Below are positions 19,827 through 31,240 of a stretch of 64,000 nt of DNA, piece by piece. Made by a program: the position numbers and the translations under genes. A model generated the notes under the pieces. The model was not told the DNA's origin and searched no databases. It saw only the letters and a program-made list of their open reading frames with translations. The stretch comes from Ulva prolifera (Eukaryota > Chlorophyta > Ulvophyceae > Ulvales > Ulvaceae), in NCBI GenBank assembly GCA_023078555.1, contig CM041196.1, positions 9,194,985 through 9,258,984 of the forward strand, read 5' to 3'. Positions within the stretch are counted from its first letter, which is position 1. Each line of letters opens with the position of its first letter.

Positions 19827-22800
19827 ATGGCTCGCCTGGCAAAGGCAAAAAGAGATGCGGAAATGGAGACGCTCGCGAAATCGAAGCGAAAAAGAGAAAT
19901 GCTAGTATGTGCACTCAGCGCAGAACTCCCTGCAAACTCACCGCAGCGTCAGCCTGACTTATATACTAAAGAAATGTCTGTTGCGCTGCGCGCAGGTAAA
20001 AGTCGACGTCAAGGAGGAGGAGGATTCGCCCGTCATCCATGCCGAGTCGGATTCAGAGACATCGGAATCGGATTCGGAGACATCGGACAAGCCACTACTT
20101 CGTCCAGTGAAGACAAAGAAGGAAGAGAGCCAGTGTATCAACACCAAAGGCGCGTACCAACCATACCATTTACCCGTGATGTCTCCGGTGTGATGTGTTC
20201 GATTGGTGCACGTGGACCGGTACCGCAGCAGCTAGCTGCATGAATTCTTAAGATTGAGATTCGTTTCTTTGTTCGGAGACATATATCTAGAGCTGTGTAG
20301 GGGTAACAGTGCTAGTAGTAGCTGTACTAGTTGTATGACCAGTGTGTTGGACCTGAAACACGATCGACGGATGCATTTCACAAAGGAATGCGATGTCGTC
20401 ATACTTCAAGTTGATCGAGATGTATATCTCCATGCATGTTGCAAGCCGGCAGTGAGCAGCAACTTGAAGCCACACTGGCAGTGGCACCGCCATGGGCACT
20501 CCATCTGAGCGGCAATGGCATTGCCTCAGTTCTAGCTTCTAGAACTACACCATTCCCAGCGGCCAAATCCGGATCCGTCACGGTGTCATGCTGCAGCAGC
20601 CCCACCTCTGTCAATCGCCACCCAAATGAAAACAGTATGTTTGCATGATGTCAATGCCGTTCTACCTGTACACATGCCCGGTCTGCCACAAACAACTTTG
20701 AAGTCACTGACAGGCACTTCAGGGCGATCACGCCGCGGCATGGACGTGGCACCATTTCGTGGCACCCTGATGCACGCATGGGCCTCCAGAAGCAGCCATG
20801 GCTGCAACCGTCCATGCACATGGGTGCACACGTGTACAATGCTTGATGGTTTCACTCAGTGGTGGCTGCGTCTACTAGACTAGAACATAGCATATATGTT
20901 CTTTCAAGTTGGCATTGTGGGTCTAGGCCATGACATACTATAGTAGTACATGCACGTTACTGTGCATATATCTGCCTGTAAACTTGTCTGCAGCATTGGT
21001 CATCATTCATAGCTCTGGCACAAGAGGGCCTGCTGGTGAACCAGAGTCTGCGCCACCGCAATGCATATTCTCCCGACATCTGCGCATCAAGACGGGGGTT
21101 TGCTTGATCCATCCACCAGATGGGCACATGCATGCATGCATTGACTTGTATCGTGGACGGTCACACGTGTGGGTCCGACGCATGCGTTGCTGCGTCGCGT
21201 CTACAGTGGCATCGGACATATTGAGACAGGGTGCACGTGCACCGCATTGATCTGCCAGCAATGTTAACCCGGTACAGACGCACGTAACTGCCGGCTGGAG
21301 AACGATCGCGAGGTACCCTGCGGTCCTGTAGACACCGTGTGACGTGCCCCCCGTGGCCACGTGGCCGTTGGTTGTTGCTGCAACCGCGTCTCGACTCAGC
21401 AGATATCTGAATGATCAGCTCGGGCACTGTTGTTTGCAGGCGCTGCTGCTGGAGGTGCTCCTCAGGTTGACCCCCCGGACGCCTTCACGCTCAATCCGGA
21501 GCAGCGAGCGGCGTTCGCGTCCATCCTGGGCCTCCTCCGAGACGTCCGTCAGCGCAACGCCGATGCCTCGGCGCCGACAGGTGGCTCCCAGCCGCGGCAG
21601 CAGCGATTCATTCCAAAAGTCAGCATCATCGGGGCGTCGGGCACCGGGAAGACGCACCTGCTGCGCTGCCTCCTCGCCGCCGCCGCCGCAGCGGGCGCCG
21701 TGACCCTGCCCACGGCGTTTTCCGCTGCGTCGGCACGCGCCCTCGGCGGGGAGACGGCGCGTGCGGCGTTCGGCCTGCGTGACCGTGGAGCGCCAGCTGC
21801 AGCCTACGTCGACCGTACTCGGTTCAAGGTCGATGTCGTCGTCATCGACGATGCGATGATGTTGACCGCAAACCACCTTGATTCGGCCGTGAGTTCAGTC
21901 CTGCGCGGTGCCGGGTCTGCGGTGATGATCATCCTGGCTCTGAACCCCGCTGCTATGCTGCCGGTGATGGGCGGGCTGTCGAAGGAGCAGCGAGTCGCCC
22001 GCTGCATCATCTCGGCGAGCAACTGGAGCCCCTTCCGAAACAGCAAGCACAGATACACCCTGCTGCAGCAGATGCGCATCCGGAGCGCCTCGCTGGCACA
22101 GGCCGTGTGTGGCCTGGGGAACGGGACGGCCAACGCTTTATCAGAGCACGACTCCTGCGAAGGGTGTATGCAGTCCGTTCTGCTGCCGCGGGATGTATTT
22201 GCGCAAGAGTTCAGCCTCGTCAGGGTGCGGCAGTGGCTGCTGGAGGGGGCAGCCGGCGCGGCGCCGGGCATGGCCATGGTCATATGCGCAACAAACCCTC
22301 AAGTGCAGGAGCACAATGATGCATTGCTGCAGTTGCTGCCGGGCGCCGAGCGGGTGTACGTCGCCACTGCGAGCGTACGCATGCATGCGCGTACAGTAGT
22401 AGTACGAGCGTCGCCAGCGGCACCCGTGTCCGCTTCCCCCGCCCGCCTGCCAGAGCTTGATCATCCATGTGCTTTGAGCGCAGCCGTGGATGAGGGCTGC
22501 ACGTCGACCTCGGACGGCGGCTCCAGCGCCGGGGCGGGCTCAAAAGGTGGTGCGGACGGCGGTTCCAGCTCGACGGCAGGCACGAAGAGCAAAGCGGACG
22601 GCGACGCTAGCTCCGAGTCAGGCTCTGAAGGTGATGCAGGCGGCGGCCCGACCTCCAGCGCGGGCTCGAAAAGCACCGCCGATGGCGACTCCAGCTCTGA
22701 GGCGGGCTCAGACGGCAGTGCAGGCGGCGACCCGACCTCCAGCGCGGGCTCGAAAAGCACCTCCGACGGCGGCTCCAGCTCCGAGGCGGGCTCGGAGGAC

Positions 22801-23349
22801 AACTCAGACGGCGACTGCGACAATGAGGTGGGGGCGTGCGTGTGTGTGACTGAGCAGGAACAGCAAGTTGAGTTTGTCCGCAAGCCACGCGAGACGAATT
22901 GTGACGACATGCTGCGCCTCAAAGTCGGGGCCCCAGTGCGCGTCAGCTGTAATGTGTGGCCAGAGGAGGGGCTGTTCACCGACGCGCTTGCGACGGTGGT
23001 TGCGATGGAGGCCGACACCGTTACCGTCCGCATGGTGTCGCCGCGGCCGGGGGCGGCGGAGGTCGCCGAGTTTGGGCGCTCGCTGTTCGATGACGGAGTA
23101 TACCAATTCCCGCTGAAGCTGGCGTGGGCGGTTACGGCCCACCGGGCGGCCGCGTTCACGCCAGAGCGGGTGGTGGTGGACTTGCGGAAGCCCTGCTGGG
23201 CGCACGGACAGCTTGCTGTGATGCTCGGCAGGGCACGCAGCCGCAGCGGCCTGCGGGTGCTGCGTGGCGGAAGTTGCTATGGCGATGCGTCGGATGGTGT
23301 GGTGGCGCGGAACGTCGTGTTGAAGGAGGTCGTTGCGGGCGTGCAGTAG
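19827..23349 (+). CDS. PIF1-like SF1 helicase, copy 1 (three exons)
   Basis: Exons are 19827-19904 (MARLAKAKRDAEMETL..., basic coiled-coil-like), 19996-20134 (VKVDVKEEEDSP, then SDSETSE repeats) and 21440-23349. Phases fit: 0, then T/GC forming Cys. The last exon has Walker A GASGTGKT, motif Ia TAFSAASARALGG, Walker B VVVIDDAMM (DD instead of DE), motif IV LLQQMRI, then FPLKLAWAVTAHRAAAFTP (normally HKSQGxT) and AVMLGRARS (normally VALSRxxS). PIF1 helicases unwind G4 and replication intermediates in nuclei and mitochondria. Motif III (GDxxQLPPV) is replaced by LALNPAAMLPV. A Ser/Gly/Asp minisatellite (22483-22805) interrupts the protein. The altered motifs raise doubt about full helicase activity. 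Unseen exons inside the 1.3-kb second intron are possible. Confidence 0.72.
20135..21439 (+). other. Intron 2 of helicase copy 1
   Basis: Proposed GT-AG intron of 1.3 kb from GTATCA to TTGTTTGCAG. Nothing recognisable inside. Additional small exons cannot be excluded without transcripts. Confidence 0.5.
22483..22805 (+). repeat. In-frame minisatellite, main period 84 bp (28 codons)
   Basis: Repeats of Ser/Gly/Asp/Ala-rich units (SSAGSKSTADGDSSSEAGS type); the string ACCTCCAGCGCGGGCTCGAA occurs at 22651 and again at 22735. Shorter degenerate units precede them. The frame is kept throughout. Helicase copy 2 has only a short acidic linker (about 29940-30050) at this place. Confidence 0.85.
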
Positions 23350-24277
23350 CGGGCGTGAGCGTACTGTGAGCGCTGCCGCTGAGTGCATGCGTTGTGATGT
23401 TGCACGTATGCAGGTGGTGATGCATGAGCGGGGTGTGCATGAAGTTGAATGTGATCGTGAATCTGGTGCTGATGGGGAATTTCCCTTGAATGTTTGAATG
23501 TGTGTGTGCCATGTGGCAAAACGGCCAGGGGGAGGGGGCGCTGGTATGTTTGATCAACGTCGACAGGCATATGCTCCATGCGTTTGAGGTCTCTACCCAT
23601 GCTGCAAGAAACAGCTGCCATGAATATTATTTACGAGTGAACACGGCGTTGCGCCCCTGCTGTCGCATGCCATGCGTATGCCATGTAGGATACCTCGGTA
23701 ACGCAAAGCTGTATTACCCGGATACTGTGTTACGTACACCTAGGGACCCTGGACCGCACAGTCTGGGCACGAGTGCATGCATTGCGCTGTGCATGCTGTG
23801 CAATGCCATTGCAGTTCGGCCGCGCCGGGCTCAGACACATGGATGAGACAGCCACGCACACGGCGCCTGTAGCTGCGCATGTGCATCTCTCCACAATGAC
23901 CATCAGATCGATAAGTTTCAGCCGTGGCAGGCGCAGGGGGACCGCTTCCACCCCCCACGAGCTCGGCAGCCAAGTGCGGCAGCCATCAGTGCCGATGTGC
24001 TACCACCTCGTGAGTCACCCTCGGTTTGGAGTGGGCCCGTTGTGAGCTGGGCCAGGCCCGTGAGCGCCTCTGCCAAACCGAGAACCCAGAGGCTCCTATC
24101 ATGATAGGGTGCACCCGGAGCATAAAAACTGACCCTGCCACCGCTGGAGGTGACACGGATTCAATGCCCCTGAGCGCATCTCTGACAAGCTTGCTCTGCA
24201 CAAGCCGCGGAGCAGGAGCCAGATCTGATCTCTAGGGACAAGAGCGAGGCGGACGGTGGCGGAGGGATCCCCAGGTG

Positions 24278-24300
24278 CCCCCCCCCCCCCCCCCCCCCCC
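24278..24300. repeat. 23-base poly-C tract
   Basis: A perfect C run followed directly by ATGAGCTG. It is matched by a G run at 24760-24780. Confidence 0.95.
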
Positions 24301-24759
24301 ATGAGCTGAAGTTCTTGTGACGTGCATTTGAATAGCACCCACCAATACCCTGTTGCGGAGGTGGAGGCTGTGCAGAAGGCTGTGATCAGGTCCCTGTGGC
24401 ATGGGGGCAGCGCGGAAGCCGTCGAGGCACCGCGAGATCTGCTTCCGGGTCCATCGGAATCTAGCGATGGGGTCACACCGTCTTGCAGACGGCAGCATGG
24501 GCGATGATGCTTGCAAGCGCGGTGGCCGGCGGTTCCGTGTGGACGCTGTGCGCACCTGCAGCAGTTTAAGCAAACACTTGTAGCCACATGTGACTTGCAG
24601 CCATATGTGGCTTCAGGCCTCACCACTGTACAACGACACATGGAGCTGCTCGGCTGTGCCGTGCAGACGATGAAGGTGGGGGCTGTGTGGCCTGCAGTGG
24701 TCGAACAATGGTTGAGGCAGCCCTCTAAAGGCTTGGTGCAGGCTCCAAGGCCGCGGGGT

Positions 24760-24780
24760 GGGGGGGGGGGGGGGGGGGGG
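24760..24780. repeat. 21-base poly-G tract
   Basis: A perfect G run preceded by CCGCGGGGT. With the C run 460 bp before it, this forms an inverted homopolymer pair. Confidence 0.95.
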
Positions 24781-25519
24781 TGGCTCTGGGGGCTGCCGCC
24801 CGGCCGCCCCCCGCAGTGCGCAGGCCCGGCGGGGCGGTCTCCTGCTGGGCCGGTGTGGGTGCGGCTGTTGTGGGTGAGTGGGTGAGTGGGTGTGGGCTTG
24901 CACGTATATGAACGTGTGAGTGTTGGCGCCTTGGTGGTGGTGTGCATCAGAGCGGACGCTCTGCAGGCTGCTTGCGTGGGACGCGGTTTGCTATGTGCTT
25001 GGTGGTGTACGGTGGCTTGTCCCGTGAGGGCTGCTGACTGTGGGTATGCCGTGCTGTGCTGTGTTGCGTTGGTGACCAGAGCTGCTCAGAGCTGTGGCTG
25101 TGGTGCTACCTGCTCCCTCACCTGCGGCCCATAGAGGCCGTGGAGCTCTCCATGCAGTCACATCTGCATACATACAAGTAAAGCATATCTACATTTAGTT
25201 AGCCAGATCCTGTAGAGGGCACTGACAACTCCGAACGAACGGGACCACAGTGCTGACACCGCATGCTTTGCACACGCCTGCGACGCTGTGTCAGAATCTT
25301 CGAGTGGTGTACAAAGGTACGTGGAGGCACAGCGTCACAAGCCTCTGGGCAGAGCTGCTGGCTGTGCTGTTTGCAACTGTGTGCAAAATGGCACCACGAC
25401 TGACTGTGTTTGTGGTTTGTGCATTCTCTCTCCATCTGCAGCACTCACATGTGAACAGGCCTGGTCGTGGATCGCACTCACATCTGAACAGGCACAGCAT
25501 CACAGGCCCATAGGCCATG

Positions 25520-25570
25520 CTGCACACCGACTGCACACCGACTGCACACCGACTGCACACCGACTGCACA
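25520..25570. repeat. 11-bp tandem repeat (CTGCACACCGA), about 4.6 copies
   Basis: Four perfect head-to-tail copies and a partial fifth. Intergenic. Confidence 0.95.
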
Positions 25571-26821
25571 TGGCGGCATACTTTATGCTCGTATTACTGC
25601 GTACCTCCACATGTCCTCAGAATCTGTGTAGTGTATGCAGATCTAGGTTTGCATGGTGTAGAGGGAGCCTGGCACGGAGGCTGCAGTGTGGCATGAGATG
25701 CTGTGCACACTGTGGCAGCTCTTGCCTTATGTTTTGTTCCAAGTGCGCAGACGTGGTATGGTGAGGGGCTGTGGACTGCACCTCGTCAGCTCCGTGTTGT
25801 AGGCACCTGGTGTAGCCTTGGCACCAGGTGTGACAGGAGGGGTGTCCACCACCTCAGCGACCTTGTACATGCCTTAAGCAAGATTGCGAAGGGCACAATA
25901 CATATGCTTGCGAGTTGCTGTGACTGCTACAGATACTCGTCAGCGAGTCCACAGGTGTACCAGTGCGCAAACGAGCAAGGAGATACGATGCTTGACTTTG
26001 CAGCACTCTATTTAATGCACACATTTATCGCTCCGAACGCACCTGAGGCCCGGGAGTCAGACCAACCGGGCATGCGGGATGGACCTCCTCGACAGAGTGG
26101 TACAGAAGTTCACACGTGCCTGGCGCGAGAAGATACTGGGCTACGAGATATGCACTAGATTCAGAGAGAAATAATTTGCTGAAAGTGCCCCTGGGGCGCG
26201 TCCAGAAGTTGATCTCCGCGCGGTCGCGCCGGAGGACAGTCTGAGACAAGCATCATAGCATGACGAGCCCAGAACGCCCATCACACCAGACCTTAAACTA
26301 CAGACTCAAATATAGCTGCTGCCAAGTCTGGCTGGTACAACTGCATGGTCACCATACGACAAATCACCCTTTCGATCGCTCCTTCCGCATCGTGCCTGCT
26401 GGACACGCACCATTCTCGTCTACAGGCTGCATGCGCCATGGCATTACGTGTACTGGGCATAATTGTACGGCAGGGCTGGCTGGCTCGATTTGCTTGCCCG
26501 TTCTGTTGGAGATGTCCTCCACCGAGACAAAGACACCCCCGCCATGTGCATTGACGATTCGCGGAGCAATCTCAGCGGACGTCGCTCGCAACTGGTCCAA
26601 CACAGCACACGATCAGCTGCAAAAAGATTTAAGGAGCTCCGACAACTGCATGCCGATGAACAGTGATCTGGTTGTCTCAGCCGTTGCCGAATCCGAGTGG
26701 CCCACCAGCTCGCCCACCACTGCGTACACGTAGGTAGCAGCGTCTGCCACTGAGTCCGAGTTCTGCATCGTACACACCGCCAGTACACTCTGTATCTACT
26801 TGTGGATAGGTCTGTTTGACA

Positions 26822-29800
26822 ATGCAGACGGCGTCTCGGGTGAAGGTAGAAAGAGATGCGGAAGTGGATAGGCTCAGGAAGCGAAAGCGAGACAAGCTGG
26901 TACGGCCTCTGCTTGCACATCTCTCCGCGGGGCAATTCCACTGCATTATTCGCCTCAATTCAAGCTTTTAGCGATGCATGTTGGGCTGTGTGCAGGTAAA
27001 AGTCGAGATTAAGGAGGAGGAAGGTGCCCCTGTCGACAAACCAGATCCGGACGGATTGAAGAAGCGGCATCATAAGACCACCGTCAAATGTGCGGCTTCC
27101 TCGATCACCAGTTGTGTAATGCTGTCAGCTCGATGCTCTCCCGATCGGCCCTCTGCATGGGATTTCGAGGCCCTCTGCATGGGATCTGTCGCTGCAGCTG
27201 TACTGGGACATGTACATGGATGGCTCATGACTCGGGGAAGGCGTGTTCTAAAATCGAGTGATCAGCCTCATCAAGCCTCTACTTGCTCGGAGCTTTTTGG
27301 GGCAAGTGATCTGTCTCACCTGCTGCAGAAGTGCATGCATGCTCCGCACACAGCCCCAATCGCTGCTGCACACACTGGGGCAACACATGACTCATGCCTT
27401 GGAGGGACTTGTTCATTGTACACAAATGTACAGCATGAATAATATACGTTGCAGCCTCTCCAATGTAGACTAAATCATGTTTTGAGAATGCTCATGCATC
27501 AGCTGACCTAGGTGCACGTGAAGCTGAGTCTGCTGAGATTAGCAGCAACTCAATTTACAAAAGATCGGGCCGCGATATGACAGCTGACCATTTAAATAAG
27601 AAAACATAGCGTCTCGCAGTGGTGTCTCCCAAGGATGCTGATCAGCCTCAGAGGACAGCAAACGCACGACACTTCGGCATATGTGGTCCCGTTAATTCGG
27701 AGTTGTCAATGCCCAATAGGATACGGCTCAGTAAATTTAGATTTCCTTGACTTTACACTCATATTCATGTGATGATACAGCATGACCACCGCCACTCCAT
27801 TCTCTGAGCTCATTACTGAACACGATGCATGAGAGGCCATCTATAGAGGCAGCACAGGCGGGTATGAATGCAGGATCAATGTAATGCTCCCACGTGCATG
27901 ATCAATGTAATGCTCCCACGTGTGTTCATGTATTCTTCGTATGTTGCATGTTACAATTGCAAGCTCATGGTTGAGCAGGAAGCGCCACGGCCATTGCATC
28001 ACCTTCTGCACTACAGGATGGCCACATCTGTTCCATCCACTCCGAGCTGCATTATCGGTCAGTGTGCTCTGCTGCGACAGGTAAATTAGCGCCTGAGCAA
28101 ACGGTGTGCATGCACTGATAGGGGTAGCATTAGTGTTGCTGTCCCTGAGGTGCTACAAATGGTGCTGGTGCTATCTGCCTTGCCAGTTTATTAACAAATT
28201 CTTCCTCATAGCACAGCTATGTAGAGTGCGTGCGGGTGGCAGCCTAGTCAGTCTATCCGTTGCGACATGCCACGAACCATGTCATAAGTAAACCATGTCA
28301 CAAGTAGCGGTGCACTCAAAAACTGTCACCCGCCGGCATCAACGTACTTCATGGGCTGTGACGTCTGTTAATAGCAATGGCACCCAAGGCTGTCTTGTGT
28401 TGCCCGTTCCATCATTTCTAGTGTGTGTGACGTGGCATGATGCCGCATGCATTTAGCTGTTTGCAAGCTTGTTGGCGTGCCTGCGGGCGTTCACGTCTCT
28501 GTTACAAATGACTAAGTTTTGAACTGAGGACACTAGCTGCAGAACGATAGAGCCCTTGAAACTTCGAGCCAGCTGATGAAATAGTGCAGATGTTTTTTGG
28601 GCTGTGCACGTCGACTCCGAGATGGCGGCCTGTTCCATGTCCTGCCGACGGCCAGATGCATGCAGGCATCCCACACATGCATTGTCTCACTGGTCAGAGT
28701 CACATGTGTCGCACAAAAGGTCCACCCGGAACGATGTTACGTCACTGTACGGTCGAGGGTATATTAATCTTTGAGCAAACCTGCAACATGTGCAGAAGTG
28801 TGCAGAAGTGACTGCGCCCCGAATTCTGTGGTGCCTCGCGCAGTAGCACACACGTCAGTAGTGGCATTTGTATAACCGAGCTTGAAATCTGTAATTTGCA
28901 CAGCTGCCGTGGGCGCCGATCCCCATGTTCAACCAAGATCCATGCAATAGTTCAGCCAGAGCGTCTTGGCTGCAGGTGTTGCCGACATGAAGGCCCCGCC
29001 GGCCGCTCCGGAAGAGGCCTTCACGCTCAACCCAGAGCAGAGGGCCAGCTTTAAGTTCATCATGCGCACCCTACGCCACGTCCGCGAGCTCAACGCTGGC
29101 ACCCTCGCCGCAGCCGGGGGCGACCGGCAGCGACAGCAGCGCTACGTCGCCAACATGAGCATCGTCGGGGCGGCAGGCACCGGGAAGTCGCACCTGCTGC
29201 GCTGCCTCCTCGCCGCCGCCGCCGCCGAGGGCGCGGCGACCCTACCGACCGCCTCCTCCGCCGCGGCGGCGCACGCGCTCGGCGGGGTGACCACGCATGC
29301 GGCGTTCGGCCTGTGCGACCACGGCGCCTCGGCCCGGGTTGACTTCACGCGCATCCGCGAGGCGGACCTCATCGTCATCGACGAGGCGATGCTTCTCCGC
29401 GCGGACCACCTCGACGCGGTCGTCGGGGACGTCCTGCAGCGTGCGCGCTTCGCGGGGGTCGTCGTCATTGCCGTGAACCCAGCGGGCATGCAGCTGGTGC
29501 AGATCGGGGGGACGAAGGCCGCAAAGATCGCCCGCTGCATCGTGTCTGCCGCTTGCTGGCCCAAGTTCCGGGACAGCAAGTGGCAGTGCACCCTGACGCA
29601 GCAGATGCGCATCGAGTGTGCCGCGCTGGCGGAGGCTGTGCGGGGCCTCGGGGACGGCACAGCCACTGCGCAGTCCTCATCGGAGTCTGTTGAAGGGTGC
29701 ACGCAGGCTGTGGTGCTCCCCCCCGGCGTGTTCACGCGCGTGTGCAGCGCGGACACGGCGCAGCGGTGGCTGCTAGAGACGCCTCCCGGGGCGCTGCCGG

Positions 29801-30573
29801 GTATGGTCATTTGCACGACGAACTACCAGGCCGACGAGCATAACGATGCAGTCCTGCGGCTGCTGCCGGGCGTGGCGAAGGTGTACCGCACCTGCGGAAT
29901 GCCGGAGCTCCCGGAGCGCCAGACGTACGGCCGAGTGAGTGACCCTTACAGTGGCCTGGGTGCGTACGCGGACGAGGGCTGGGAGACCACGGCAGATGCC
30001 GGTGGCACCTCCGAGTGCGGGTCGGACAGCAGCGCGGATGGTGAATGGGACGAGGTCTTGGGGGCGCGTGTGCGGGTGGTCGAGCATGTGCAGCAGACGC
30101 CGTTCACCCGCCAGCCCAAGCAAGCGAACTGTGTGGACGAGCTGCACCTCAAAGTCGGTGCTCTCGTGCGTGTGGCGTGCAACGTGTGCGTTGAGGAGGG
30201 GCTGTACACCGAGGCGCTCGCGACGGTGGTGGCTTTGGGGGCCGACACCGTCACCGTGCGCATGGTGTCGCCGCGGCCGGGGGCGGCGGAGGTCGCCGAG
30301 TTCGGGCGGCTGCAGTACGCGGATGGGGTGTACCAGTTCCCGCTGAAGCTGGCGTATGCGGTGACGGCGCACCGGGCGGCCGCGTTCACGCCGGATCGGG
30401 CGGTGGTGGACCTGCGGGGGAGGGGTTGCTGGGCGCATGGGCAGCTTGCGACGATGCTGAGTAGGGCACACACCCTGCTCGTGCTACATGATGGTGATGT
30501 CTGGGGGAGCTCGTCTGGTGGCGTCACCACACGAAACGTTGTGTTGAGAGAGGTCATAGCCGGGGTGCAGTAG
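26822..30573 (+). CDS. PIF1-like SF1 helicase, copy 2 (three exons)
   Basis: Exons are 26822-26899 (26 codons, same length as in copy 1), 26996-27089 (VKVEIKEEEGAP...) and 28976-30573. Phases are identical to copy 1. The last exon has Walker A GAAGTGKS, motif Ia TASSAAAAHALGGVTTHAAF, Walker B LIVIDEAMLL, motif IV LTQQMRIECA, TTNYQADEHNDAVLRLL, FPLKLAYAVTAHRAAAFTP and TMLSRAHTL. It keeps canonical DE in Walker B and SR in motif VI, so it is closer to a working helicase than copy 1. Motif III is again NPAGMQLV instead of GDxxQLPPV. The protein is about 590 residues. Both copies end EV(I/V)AGVQ. It is a tandem duplicate; exons, introns and the 5' flank are all related. Confidence 0.76.
27090..28975 (+). 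other. Intron 2 of helicase copy 2
   Basis: Proposed 1.9-kb intron from GTGCGG to TTGGCTGCAG. It holds one copy of a 48-bp dispersed repeat (27705-27752) and a direct duplication of a 27-base segment near 27870-27925. No gene seen. Confidence 0.5.
27705..27752. repeat. Dispersed 48-bp repeat, copy 1
   Basis: Shares the string ATACGGCTCAGTAAATTTAG and its flanks with 54692-54742, about 27 kb away, with few mismatches. Flanks beyond about 50 bp are unrelated. Confidence 0.85.
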
Positions 30574-31049
30574 GTGGTGTGATTGTAGCATGAGCGCTGC
30601 AGTTGATGACCGAATGCATCGTGATGGTGCCCAGTGCCTGCGCGTCGTGGTGATGCGCGTGCAGAAGACGGGTGTGCGTGACTGCTGACTGGAAACACGT
30701 TCTGGTTGAGACATGTGTGGCAGATAGAGTGTGTTATTCGAGGATGGCCATCTGCCACGGCAAGGGGTCGATTGTAATGCGTGCTAGATGTGCTCCATGG
30801 GTCCATGGGTGATAGTCTGCGCTACTGCCTTCTGCTGCGGAATCGTGATTCGTGTTGCGCAGTGCATGACGTGCGTGTACCGTGTACAGCAGGATACATC
30901 AGCAACACAGAGATTCGTTGCCTGGCCACCTGTGACCACTCCCAGCACAACCCCTCTGCAGGAACCCCTCTGGTTCAACACAAGGTACACTGCGGCTGCT
31001 CCGTCATACAACGTCCTTTATGCTCGACCGCATGTTACAACGGGGCGCT

Positions 31050-31240
31050 GGCGCCTGACGCGTCGACGCGCTCCAGTACAGGCTGCAGGGTCAACACAAA
31101 CAGGAGGGGGCCCAGGGGGTCACCTTCAAGTTGGTGGATGCCACGTTGGCAGAGAACCGGCTCGACGTCTTCCGGAGCGCTGGCGATGTGCAGCGGGGTC
31201 CTGGCGCCGTACGCCCATTGCGTGAAGGGCAGCAAAAAAA
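31050..31240 (-). pseudogene. Non-LTR retrotransposon reverse-transcriptase relic
   Basis: The minus strand reads QWAYGARTPLHIAS, then GIHQLEGDPLGPLLFVLTLQ, then PVLERV. This is the core of a LINE-type reverse transcriptase, where GVxQGDPLGPLLFALAL is the family signature. Here two extra residues sit between HQ and GDPLGP. The catalytic YxDD block and flanking domains are not found, so it is an isolated fragment. An A-rich stretch (31232-31252) lies just beyond it. Confidence 0.7.

Larger units (their letters stand above)
23350..26821. other. Intergenic stretch between the two helicase genes
   Basis: No gene recognised. It contains a 23-base C run (24278-24300) and a 21-base G run (24760-24780) facing each other about 460 bp apart, a 4.6-copy 11-bp tandem repeat (25520-25570), and from about 26540 the promoter-proximal region shared with copy 1. 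The longest open frames have no recognisable motifs. Confidence 0.6.

Noticed and set aside
24301-24600. Possible LINE C-terminal fragment (VQKAVIRSLWHGG)
   Set aside because: Resemblance to LINE tail sequences is too short and weak without further domains.
25520-25570. CRISPR-like array
   Set aside because: Units are contiguous 11-mers without spacers, and the DNA is eukaryotic; it is a minisatellite.
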